Below, piece after piece: positions 53,137 to 64,000 of a stretch of 64,000 bases of DNA. The stretch's first letter is position 1, and each line of letters starts with the position of its first letter. The stretch is taken from positions 1-64,000 of the forward strand of contig NZ_JOAX01000020.1 of assembly GCF_000720485.1 (NCBI RefSeq), read 5' to 3'. Under the pieces are notes generated by a model that did no database searches, was not told where the DNA came from, and saw nothing but the letters and a program-made list of their open reading frames with translations. The position numbers were made by a program, and so were the translations under genes. Source of the stretch: Streptomyces ochraceiscleroticus (lineage in GTDB: Bacteria; Actinomycetota; Actinomycetes; Streptomycetales; Streptomycetaceae).

Positions 53137-54330
53137 ATGGTCATCCCCATTCCACCCCAGTCGCGCTACCGAGTAGACCGTTTCGCCCGCATCCGCGTCC
53201 CCAAGGACTGGGGCGGAGACCACCTCTTCTGGGGGCGTCCCCCCGGACCGGACGCCGTGATCGTCGACAACAACGACTACCTGCACCTGGCTCGCGACCG
53301 CCGCATCATCGAGGCCATGACCGAACGGCTCAACGCCGCGGGCACCAGCACCCTGATGTCCGGCATCCTCCTCTTCGGCGACCATCCGCAGCTGTCCTTG
53401 GAGCAGGAGCTGGCCGCGCACATGGGTGCCCCGGCCGGCATCCTCTGCCAGTCCGGATGGGCCGCCAACACCGGCCTGCTGCAGGCCATCGCCGACCCGT
53501 CGACGCCCATCTACATCGATGTCATCGCGCACATGTCCCTGTGGGAGGGAGCCCACGCAGCCCGGGCCAAGACCCGGCTGTTCCGCCACAACGACCTCGA
53601 CCATCTGCGCCGGCGCATCGCCGACCACGGTCCCGGCATCATCGCCGTCGACGGGGTGTACTCCTCGGACGGCAGCCTCGCCCCGCTGGCGGAGATCGCC
53701 GCCGTCGCCGCGGAGAACCGCTGCGTGCTGGTCGTCGACGAGTCGCACTCACTGGGGGTGCACGGGGAGCGGGGCGAGGGCATCGTCGCGGCGCTCGGCC
53801 TGCAGGACTCGGTGCACTTCCGCACCGTCAGCCTGTCGAAGGCGTTCGCCGGCCGGGCCGGACTGATCACCTGCTGCGACCCCGACTTCGTCGACTACTT
53901 CAAGCACGAGTCGTATCCAGCGGTATTCAGCTCCACCCTGCTGCCACACGATCTGGCCGGCCTGCAGGCCGCGCTGCACGCCGTTCGGGAGGACGGGTGG
54001 CGGCGCGAGCGGCTGCACCATGTCACCGAGTGGGTGCGGCGGGAGCTGACGGCCGGCGGGATCGATCTGCACGGCTCGCAGACACCGATCCTCCCGCTGG
54101 AGGCCGGGACGGAGCTGCAGGCCATCAAACTGCGCGACGCGATGATGTCCCGCGGGGTGTTCCCGTCACCGTTCGGCCCGCCGGCCACCTCACGGCGACG
54201 AGCGACGATGCGGGTATCGCTGCATGCCGGTCTCACCGACGCGCAGGTGGAGCGGCTGGTCGAGGTCTGCCTGGCCGTACGCCCGCTCCTCAGCAGCACG
54301 GCCCGCGCCCAGCGGACAGCAGCAACCTGA
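53137..54330 (+). CDS. cqsA: CqsA-like alpha-hydroxyketone quorum-sensing autoinducer synthase (PLP, class II aminotransferase fold)
   Basis: A 397-residue pyridoxal-phosphate enzyme of the alpha-oxoamine synthase family. It carries the features I recall as specific to Vibrio CqsA rather than to biotin or heme enzymes: NNDYLHLA near residue 45, CQSGWAANTGLLQ (104-116), YIDVIAHMSLWEGA (126-139), HGPGIIAVDGVYSSDGSLAP, DESHSLGVHG (201-210), YPAVFSSTLLP, and GVFPSPFGPPATS near the C-terminus. The PLP lysine is K235 in SLSKAFAGRAG. CqsA condenses an acyl-CoA with an amino acid-derived or SAM-derived donor to give CAI-1-type hydroxyketones. No CqsS/LqsS-like sensor is nearby. 8-Amino-7-oxononanoate synthase is the alternative, but bio genes are absent. 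Confidence 0.82.
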   Translation: MVIPIPPQSRYRVDRFARIRVPKDWGGDHLFWGRPPGPDAVIVDNNDYLHLARDRRIIEAMTERLNAAGTSTLMSGILLFGDHPQLSLEQELAAHMGAPAGILCQSGWAANTGLLQAIADPSTPIYIDVIAHMSLWEGAHAARAKTRLFRHNDLDHLRRRIADHGPGIIAVDGVYSSDGSLAPLAEIAAVAAENRCVLVVDESHSLGVHGERGEGIVAALGLQDSVHFRTVSLSKAFAGRAGLITCCDPDFVDYFKHESYPAVFSSTLLPHDLAGLQAALHAVREDGWRRERLHHVTEWVRRELTAGGIDLHGSQTPILPLEAGTELQAIKLRDAMMSRGVFPSPFGPPATSRRRATMRVSLHAGLTDAQVERLVEVCLAVRPLLSSTARAQRTAAT

Positions 54331-54441
54331 GCGATCGCACATCGCACCATCCAGAGGTTCCATCTCCCGGAGCCTTGCGGGCGCAGGGGGGAGGCGGCCA
54401 TCCGTCTACGGCCGCCCGCGTCGATGCGGGCCCATCAAGAC

Positions 54442-54530
54442 GGGTACATCCCCGCGGGTGCGATGAGCAGAGGGCCACACCCCGCCCGAGCTGCGGAAGA
54501 CGGGACCATCCCCGCGGGCGCGAGGCCTGC
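54442..54530. CRISPR. Degenerate type I-E-like CRISPR remnant: two repeats, one spacer
   Basis: Two 29-bp units (54442-54470 and 54502-54530) share GGG..CATCCCCGCGGG..GCGA at the same positions and are 31 bp apart, giving a 60-bp period. Read on the minus strand they resemble streptomycete type I-E repeats (ending CCCGCGGGGATG..CCC). The distal third has diverged and the internal stem is partly lost. No third repeat and no cas genes are in the window. Confidence 0.5.
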
Positions 54531-54661
54531 CGCCAGATCGCCTCCAGGGCCAGCAGCATGCCCGCTTCCCCTCACCCGCGAGCAGGGTTAGGTCCAGTTC
54601 GGTAGTGATGGGCAAGATTCGTGGGGTATTGATGCAAGACGCCCCACTGACGTGGACCATC

Positions 54662-54698
54662 TCCCCACGCCACCACATTCGTTGCAGGGGCGTGGGGA
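54662..54698. terminator. Possible terminator hairpin 3' of the intact dihydropyrimidinase
   Basis: TCCCCACGCC and GGCGTGGGGA form a perfect 10-bp stem around a 17-nt loop, 53 bp beyond the stop of the leftward dihydropyrimidinase gene. There is no U tract. The surrounding 54331-54750 region holds only this and the CRISPR remnant; no gene is supported. Confidence 0.45.
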
Positions 54699-54750
54699 CG
54701 CGCGGGCCAAGCGACTTCCCCGAAGTGCAGGGCACGGGCCTCCGGGTTTC

Positions 54751-56142
54751 TCAGCCGAGGTACTGGCAGGTGGAGCGCGGCGTATAGGCGCCATGGCCCG
54801 CGTGCCCCGTGAACTCCCGCTGTTCGATGACGAATTCCCCGCGGGACAGGACCGTCTCCACCCGACCCGTGACGCGCTTGCCCTCGTACGCCGAGTAGTC
54901 CACGTTCATGTGATGCGTGGCTGCCGACAGGACCTGCTCGGCGTGCGGGTCGTAGATCACCACATCGGCGTCCGCGCCCGGGGCGATGGTGCCCTTCCTG
55001 CCGTACAGGCCGAACATGCGGGCCGGCGTGGCACAGGCGATCTCGATCCAGCGGCGGCGGGTGAGGTGGCCGTCGACGACCGCCTGGTGGAGGAGGTCCA
55101 TGCGGTTCTCCACGCCCGGCATGCCGTTGGGGATCTTGGAGAAGTCGCCGCGGCCCAACTCCTTCTGGCCCACGAAGCAGAACGGGCAGTGGTCGGTGGA
55201 GACCACCTGGAGGTCGTTCGTGCGCAGGCCACGCCAGAGGGCGGCCTGGTGCTCCCTGGGGCGCAGTGGCGTCGAGCACACGTACTTCGCGCCCTCGAAG
55301 TCCGGCTCGGCGAGGTTGTCCGTGGAGAGGAAGAGGTACTGGGGACAGGTCTCGCCGAAGACCGGGAGGTCGGCGTCGCGGGCGCGGGTCAGTTCCGCCA
55401 CCGCTTCCTGGGCTGATACGTGGACGACGTACACGGGTGCCCCGGCCACCTGCGCCAGCTTGATCACCCGGTGGGTCGCCTCCGCCTCCAGCAGGGCCTT
55501 GCGTACCTCGCCGTGATAGCGGGGGTCGGTCTCCCCGCGAGCCAGTGCCTGCTCGACCAGGACGTCGATGGCGAGCCCGTTCTCCGCGTGGGTCATGATC
55601 AGCCCACCGTTGGTGGCGGCCTTCTGCATCGCGCGGAGGATCTGACCGTCGTCGCTGAAGAAGACCCCGGGGTACGCGGTAAACAGCTTGAACGAGCTCA
55701 CTCCCTCCCCCACGAGAAGATCCATCTCCTTCAGCACGTGCTCGTTCACGTCGGAGAGGATCATGTGGAAGGCGTAGTCGATCGCACACTTGCCGTCTGC
55801 TTTGGCGTGCCAGGTGTCCAGGCCCTCGCGCAGCGAGTGTCCCCTGTTCTGGATCGCGAAATCGATGATCGTCGTGGTGCCGCCCCAGGCCGCCGCACGC
55901 GTGCCCGTTTCGAAGGTGTCCGAGGCGTACGTGCCGCCGAAGGGCATCTCCATGTGGGTGTGGGCATCGACGCCCCCAGGGATCACGTACTTCTGGGCGG
56001 CGTCGATGACGCGGTCCGCGGTCCACTCGTGGGTGCCCGGGGCCGCGAGGGCCGCGATGCGGCCATGCTCGATGAGTACGTCGGCGTGGACCTCATCGGC
56101 GGCCGTGATGACGAGGCCACCAGTGATCAGCGTGCGGGTCAT
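54751..56142 (-). CDS. hydA: Dihydropyrimidinase (D-hydantoinase)
   Basis: A 463-residue zinc amidohydrolase opening the rings of dihydrouracil, dihydrothymine or hydantoins. Metal ligands are visible: H61 and H63 in GGVDAHTHMEMP, the carbamylated lysine K152 in SSFKLFTAYPG, His in IMTHAENG and VVHVSAQ, and the Asp in STDHCPF. Length matches the family. ATG 56142 has GGAGG at eight bases. It lies 8 kb from the LLM and NCS1 genes with which such enzymes usually form an operon, and is followed by the CRISPR remnant. Both flanks carry broken copies of the same gene, so it appears to be the functional replacement. Confidence 0.95.
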   Translation of the reverse strand: MTRTLITGGLVITAADEVHADVLIEHGRIAALAAPGTHEWTADRVIDAAQKYVIPGGVDAHTHMEMPFGGTYASDTFETGTRAAAWGGTTTIIDFAIQNRGHSLREGLDTWHAKADGKCAIDYAFHMILSDVNEHVLKEMDLLVGEGVSSFKLFTAYPGVFFSDDGQILRAMQKAATNGGLIMTHAENGLAIDVLVEQALARGETDPRYHGEVRKALLEAEATHRVIKLAQVAGAPVYVVHVSAQEAVAELTRARDADLPVFGETCPQYLFLSTDNLAEPDFEGAKYVCSTPLRPREHQAALWRGLRTNDLQVVSTDHCPFCFVGQKELGRGDFSKIPNGMPGVENRMDLLHQAVVDGHLTRRRWIEIACATPARMFGLYGRKGTIAPGADADVVIYDPHAEQVLSAATHHMNVDYSAYEGKRVTGRVETVLSRGEFVIEQREFTGHAGHGAYTPRSTCQYLG

Positions 56143-56309
56143 GCTTCGCACCTCCAGTGCCAGGCATCCGTCCGTCTGCGGTCCCGGCCCGGTCGTCGAT
56201 TAGTGATCGATGGGATCGATGGGGGGGTGGTCGGTGGGTGGAGTGTGCGCCTCAGTTGCAGCGATCGGGCATCATGACGCCGGATGCGGCGGGTGCGGTG
56301 GCTCACCCG

Positions 56310-56597
56310 TCAGTTCACGTCGGAGAGGATCATGTGGAACGCGTAGTCGACGGCGCACTGCGCGTCGGTGCCGGTCGCGAAGGTGTCGGAGGAGGCGGTC
56401 CCGCCGAAGTCGACGCCGCCCGGGATGACGTGCTTGCCGGTGTCGATGAAGCGGTCGGCCGATTCCGGCCAGCCGAGCGCGTATTCCGAGCCGTGTGCGG
56501 CCAGTGCGACCACCCGGCCGCCCTCGACCAGGACATCGGCATGGGTCTCGTCGGCGGCGGTGATGACCGGCCCGCCACGGATGACCGTACGACTCAC
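56310..56597 (-). pseudogene. Dihydropyrimidinase remnant, N-terminal part
   Basis: A 95-codon frame from a GTG at 56597 (AGGGGA upstream) parallels the intact enzyme from SRTVIRGGPVITAADETHAD to AVDYAFHMILSDVN and then stops with TGA. Two in-frame losses remove the AHTHMEMP zinc ligands and about 40 residues after FATGT. It ends at the equivalent of residue 133, seventeen residues before the point where the remnant at 47428 begins. It cannot be active. Confidence 0.85.
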
Positions 56598-56974
56598 AGT
56601 CCTGTCCCCTTCCACCGCCGGCACTCCGGCACTGACCGGAGCGGCAGAAGCAGCCCACGCGCATCGTCACCCGGGCACCGACCCACCCCTGCCGTCCCTG
56701 ACACCGCGTCGCGGCCGGTCTACACCCGTAGAGCCCGGCCGGATCCACAGACGGTAGAAGCATGACACCCGACCGGGCAATACCGCGGTCGTTAACCCAC
56801 CGGAACGAGCGGGTTACGCCAGTCGGGGGCCGCTCTCCGGGCCGCCGGGAATCCGTGACGGTCGGCGATCGATACCTACGGACGGTCACCGCGGCGGTCG
56901 CCGGTCCGGCTCGGAGTGCACACCGGCCGATCTGCGGCAAAGATGGAGGAACACATGAGGCGCGAGGAGGCGGC
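56598..56974. other. 377-bp region between dihydropyrimidinase remnant and small ORF
   Basis: No gene is supported. It should contain divergent promoters for the remnant/hydantoinase unit and for the small protein at 56975; I could not place either firmly. Confidence 0.4.
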
Positions 56975-57172
56975 ATGGACAAGCAATCGCGGCCCGAGCC
57001 CGAGGATCTCACCACTCCGGACCGCAGCCTGCACAGCGGTCCGTCGGCCGACGCCACCCCCGAGGACCTGGTGATGGCCACCGGGCGTGACCTGACGCCC
57101 AAGAATCTGGAATGGGCACGCCGCAAACTGGCCGCCGAGGGGCAGGCGGCAGTGGAGAAGATCCTGCCCTGA
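56975..57172 (+). CDS. Small hydrophilic protein of unknown function (65 aa)
   Basis: A 65-residue protein, MDKQSRPEPEDLTTPDRSLH and so on, ending NLEWARRKLAAEGQAAVEKI-LP. It is Pro/Glu/Asp-rich with a predicted C-terminal amphipathic helix and no membrane segment. GAGGAGG stands four bases before the ATG. It is convergent with geosmin synthase across a strong terminator. I do not recognise the family; its codon use and third-position G+C support a real gene. Confidence 0.65.
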   Translation: MDKQSRPEPEDLTTPDRSLHSGPSADATPEDLVMATGRDLTPKNLEWARRKLAAEGQAAVEKILP

Positions 57173-57179
57173 GAGCCAC

Positions 57180-57212
57180 GACGGCCCGCCGGTGCGGCAC
57201 CGGCGGGCCGTC
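57180..57212. terminator. Strong bidirectional terminator hairpin
   Basis: A perfect inverted repeat with 16-bp arms (57180-57195 and 57197-57212, GACGGCCCGCCGGTGC and its complement) around a single G. It lies between the convergent stops of the small ORF and geosmin synthase. Confidence 0.85.
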
Positions 57213-57243
57213 CGCGCGCGTCAGCCGAGGGGCCGTCCGCGCG

Positions 57244-61300
<4,057 letters not shown>

Positions 61301-61570
61301 TCGGTCTCCTTGGTACGGGGCCGCGGGGTGGCGGCCCGTCGAGGGGGGTGGGCGGCCATGGGTAGCGGCCGCCCGCTCATACGAGTCGTACGGAGTGGTG
61401 CGGATGGTGCGAGGCGGAGCACGGTCCGCGCGAGTACACGCGGAACCAGACCCTCCTGTTGTGAAGCGGCAGTTGGGCCGGTGAGAGCGTGCCACTTCCT
61501 GACCGTTTCCGACAGATAAGCAACGAGAATTTGACCGCCCGTTATCCGTACGGCGATCACCGCTTCGCGA

Positions 61571-63823
61571 TCACCTGCGCCGCAGATGCTGCCCCGTGGG
61601 CGAGTCCGGACGGTCCAGGAGGCCCCGCGGCACGCCGCTGAACAGGACCTCGCCGCCGCGCCTGCCGCCCTCCGGGCCGAGGTCGATCACCCGGTCCGCG
61701 TGCCGGACGACATCCATGTTGTGCTCGATGACCAGCACGGTGTTCCCGGCGTCGACCAGCCGGTCCAGCAGCGCCAGCAGCCCGTCCACATCGGCCATGT
61801 GCAGCCCGGTCGTCGGCTCGTCCAGGACGTACACGCCGCCGGTGCCGTCCAGGTGCGTGGCGAGCTTGAGGCGCTGCCGCTCGCCGCCCGAGAGCGAGGA
61901 CACCGACCGGCCGAGCGGCAGGTACCCGAGGCCCACGTCGTTCATGGCGGCCAGCGGGGCACGCATCGCCGGCTCCCCGGCCAGGAAGTCCCGGGCCTCC
62001 TCGGCCGTCAGGTCCAGCATGTCGGCGACCGACCTGCCCCGCACGGTCATCGCCAGTACGTCCTCGTGGAAGCGCCGCCCGCGGCACGCCTCACAGGTCC
62101 GGGTGACCGGGTCCATGAACGCCAGGTCGGTACGGATCTCGCCGCGGCCGCCGCAATTCCCGCACGCACCCGCTGAGTTGAAGCTGAACAGGCCGGGCGG
62201 GACGCCGTGCGTACGGGCGAACAGCCTGCGCAGCGGGTCCATGAGGCCCAGGTAGGTCGCCGGGGTGGAGCGCGACGATGCCCCGATGGCGCCCTGGCCC
62301 ACCACGACCGCCTCCGGGTACCGGGCCGGGAAAGCCTCGGTGGCCAGCGTGCTCTTGCCCGAGCCCGCCACCCCCGTGACGGCCGTCAGCACCCCCGTAG
62401 GCACGGAGACCGAGACGTTCTTCAGGTTGTGCAGCGTCACGCCCTCCAGAGGCAGCAGCCCTGCGGGCGCGCGGGCCGCGGCCTTGAAGCCGGCCGTGCG
62501 GCGCAGCGCGCGGCCGGTCGGGGTGTCCGCCTCCCCGAGCCCCTCGACCGTGCCCTCGTACACCACCCGGCCGCCGTGCGTGCCCGCTCCGGGGCCCATG
62601 TCGACGACGTGGTCGGCGACGGCGATGACGTCCGGATCGTGCTCGACCACCAGGACGGTGTTGCCGTGGTCCCGCAGCCGCAGCAGGAGGGCGTTGAGCC
62701 GCGCGACGTCCCTCGGGTGCAGCCCGATGCTCGGCTCGTCGAAGATGTACGTCATACCGGTCAGGCTGGACCCGAGGTGGCGCACGGTCTTCAGGCGCTG
62801 GCCCTCGCCGCCCGAGAGGGTGGCGGTCTCCCGGTCCAGGCTCAGGTAGCCGAGGCCGATGCCGACGACGCGCTCCAGGGAGGCCACGGCGCGCGCGGCG
62901 ACCGGCCCGCCCACCGGGTCGTCGATCCCCTGCAGCACGGTGATCAGCTCGTCCGCCTCCAGGGCCGTCATCTCCGCGAGGGTCAGCCCCGCCACCTGGG
63001 TCTTGCGGGCGGCCGCGGCCAGCCGCGCGCCACCGCACTCGGGGCACACGTCCTCGCGCACGAAGCGGCGCACGGCGTCCCGCAGCCGCTCGCTCAGCCC
63101 CGAGACATCGCGGTTGACGTACTGCCGGTGGAACCCGACCACCAGCCCCTCGTAGGAGTTGTCGTTACGGGCGCGGGCCCGCCGCACCTTGCGCCCCGTG
63201 TCGTCGTACAGCAGCAGCTTGCGCTCCGCCTCGGTGTACTGGGCCAGCGGCTTGTCCGGGTCGAACAGCCCCGTCTCGGCGAACATCTGCCACCAGGCGC
63301 TGCCCACGCCGACCATCGGGAGCCGGATCGCCCCCTCGTTCAACGACTTCGCGCAATCCAGGGCCCGTTCGAGGTCGAGACGCACCACCTTGCCGAGCCC
63401 GTCGCACTCCGGGCACATCCCCGCCGGATCGTTGAACGAGTACGCGGATGCCTCCCCCGCGCTCGGCGTGCCGCAGCGCGAGTACAGCACCCGCAGCATC
63501 GGGTGGATGTCGGTCATCGTGCCGACCGTGGAGCGGGCGTTGCCGCCGACCGGCCGCTGGTCCACCACGATCGCCGGGGAGAGCCGCTCGATGGTGTCCG
63601 CCTTCGGGCGCTCGTGTTTCGGCAGGCGATTGCGCACGTACCAGTCGAACGTCTCGCCGAGCTGCCGCTGCGACTCCACGGCGATCGTGCCGAAGACCAG
63701 CGAGGACTTGCCGGAGCCGGAGACCCCGGTGAAGACGGTGAGCCGGCCGCGCGGGATCTCCAGCGTCACGTCCTTCAGGTTGTGCTCACGGGCCCCGGTG
63801 ATGCGGATGCTGTCTGTCGCCAT
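61571..63823 (-). CDS. UvrA-like ABC ATPase (short, UvrA2/DrrC-type)
   Basis: A 750-residue protein with two ABC ATPase units of UvrA type: Walker A GVSGSGKSSLVFG and GVAGSGKSTLATE, signatures LSGGEGQRLKTVRHL and LSGGERQRLKLATHL, Walker B YIFDEPSIGLHP and VYVLDEPTTGLH. Zinc-binding CPECDGLGK, CPECGG and CGNCGGRGE/CEACRG are present. At 750 residues it is about 200 shorter than UvrA and appears to lack the UvrB-binding domain, as in the class linked to drug resistance or DNA-damage tolerance. It is divergent from a probable WYL regulator across a palindrome. ATG 63823 lacks a clear ribosome site and may be leaderless. Confidence 0.9.
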   Translation of the reverse strand: MATDSIRITGAREHNLKDVTLEIPRGRLTVFTGVSGSGKSSLVFGTIAVESQRQLGETFDWYVRNRLPKHERPKADTIERLSPAIVVDQRPVGGNARSTVGTMTDIHPMLRVLYSRCGTPSAGEASAYSFNDPAGMCPECDGLGKVVRLDLERALDCAKSLNEGAIRLPMVGVGSAWWQMFAETGLFDPDKPLAQYTEAERKLLLYDDTGRKVRRARARNDNSYEGLVVGFHRQYVNRDVSGLSERLRDAVRRFVREDVCPECGGARLAAAARKTQVAGLTLAEMTALEADELITVLQGIDDPVGGPVAARAVASLERVVGIGLGYLSLDRETATLSGGEGQRLKTVRHLGSSLTGMTYIFDEPSIGLHPRDVARLNALLLRLRDHGNTVLVVEHDPDVIAVADHVVDMGPGAGTHGGRVVYEGTVEGLGEADTPTGRALRRTAGFKAAARAPAGLLPLEGVTLHNLKNVSVSVPTGVLTAVTGVAGSGKSTLATEAFPARYPEAVVVGQGAIGASSRSTPATYLGLMDPLRRLFARTHGVPPGLFSFNSAGACGNCGGRGEIRTDLAFMDPVTRTCEACRGRRFHEDVLAMTVRGRSVADMLDLTAEEARDFLAGEPAMRAPLAAMNDVGLGYLPLGRSVSSLSGGERQRLKLATHLDGTGGVYVLDEPTTGLHMADVDGLLALLDRLVDAGNTVLVIEHNMDVVRHADRVIDLGPEGGRRGGEVLFSGVPRGLLDRPDSPTGQHLRRR

Positions 63824-63842
63824 ACCCCGCACGGTAGGAAAG

Positions 63843-63869
63843 AAGCAGGACAGTTCATGTCCTGCTTCG
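63843..63869. promoter_or_regulatory. Perfect palindrome in the uvrA-like/regulator divergent promoter
   Basis: GAAGCAGGACA-GTTCA-TGTCCTGCTTC: 11-bp arms with a 5-nt spacer, centred 33 bp upstream of the UvrA-like start and 36 bp before the regulator start. Symmetry and position indicate an operator for the divergently encoded regulator. Confidence 0.7.
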
Positions 63870-63891
63870 CTGCCACCCTGGAGGGCGTGAG

Positions 63892-64000
63892 TGCGCATGA
63901 GTGACACCCCGGCCCGGCTGCTGACACTGCTCTCGCTGCTGCAGACCGGGCGCGAGCACACCGGACCCGAACTGGCCGGCCGGCTCGGCGTCTCCGAGCG
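63892..64000 (+). CDS. HTH (WYL/YafY-type) transcriptional regulator, N-terminus only
   Basis: The first 36 codons read VRMSDTPARLLTLLSLLQTG followed by REHTGPELAGRLGVSER, the helix-turn-helix start typical of WYL-domain (YafY-like) regulators. The GTG at 63892 has GGAGG at six bases; ATG 63898 is also possible. The rest lies beyond the window. It is divergent from the UvrA-like gene and probably binds the palindrome between them. Confidence 0.8.

Noticed and set aside
54541..54590. A third CRISPR repeat to the right of the two-unit relic
   Set aside because: Alignment at the expected 60-bp step matches only the final GCGAGCAG; not enough to call.
61571..63823. Calling the UvrA-like protein the housekeeping excinuclease UvrA
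   Set aside because: It is about 200 residues too short and appears to lack the UvrB-binding region; no uvrB or uvrC nearby.

Overview
The window is about 72-73% G+C, with GTG/TTG starts, ATGA/GTGA gene overlaps, leaderless-looking promoters, a geosmin synthase, a crotonyl-CoA carboxylase/reductase locus and F420-type oxidoreductases. Together these point to the chromosome of a Streptomyces or close relative. No rRNA or tRNA gene was found.

Left part (1-11 kb): a truncated aldehyde dehydrogenase with a GAF-domain regulator, a methyltransferase, a PAS-GAF-SpoIIE phosphatase-ATPase sensor, an MFS exporter fused to three carboxypeptidase-regulatory-like domains, an SRPBCC protein, a radical SAM protein behind a LexA-type box, and a HEAT-repeat protein.

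11-22 kb: a core-metabolism block for the ethylmalonyl-CoA pathway: a duplicated-domain 3-hydroxyacyl-CoA dehydrogenase, a TetR regulator, ccr, ethylmalonyl-CoA mutase, a malyl-CoA lyase-type enzyme, a MaoC hydratase and an acyl-CoA dehydrogenase. It is followed by psd and pssA for phosphatidylethanolamine synthesis.

22-28 kb: glycerate kinase, then a cluster handling ADP-ribose and alkylated DNA: ADP-ribosylglycohydrolase, Nudix hydrolase, Ogt, an Ada-AlkA fusion and a macrodomain protein. 28-38 kb: a phytoene-desaturase-like oxidoreductase, an inositol-phosphatase family enzyme, and a Dpp/Opp-type peptide ABC operon ending in a gamma-glutamyltransferase. 38-44 kb: a sirtuin, a lipoate-protein ligase, and a two-gene module of unknown function (P-loop NTPase plus membrane-anchored periplasmic-binding-like protein).

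44-57 kb: a pyrimidine/hydantoin-type operon (NCS1 permease, LLM oxidoreductase, dihydropyrimidinase) in which the dihydropyrimidinase gene next to the LLM gene is broken. Its C-terminal part lies at 47.1-47.4 kb, and an N-terminal part that ends 17 codons short of it lies at 56.3-56.6 kb. Between them is a 9-kb accessory island with IS and recombinase remnants, a 3'-truncated GNAT gene, an NB-ARC/TPR ATPase, an EF-hand protein, a CqsA-like alpha-hydroxyketone autoinducer synthase, a two-repeat CRISPR remnant and one intact dihydropyrimidinase.

57-64 kb: a small conserved-looking protein, a strong bidirectional terminator, geosmin synthase, an M4 metalloprotease, and a UvrA-like ABC ATPase divergent from a truncated HTH/WYL-type regulator across a perfect palindrome.

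The most notable items are the CqsA-like synthase, the split-and-replaced dihydropyrimidinase bracketing the island, the NTPase/binding-protein pair and the LexA box before the radical SAM gene. All family assignments come from reading motifs and from memory of the families; no database search was run.
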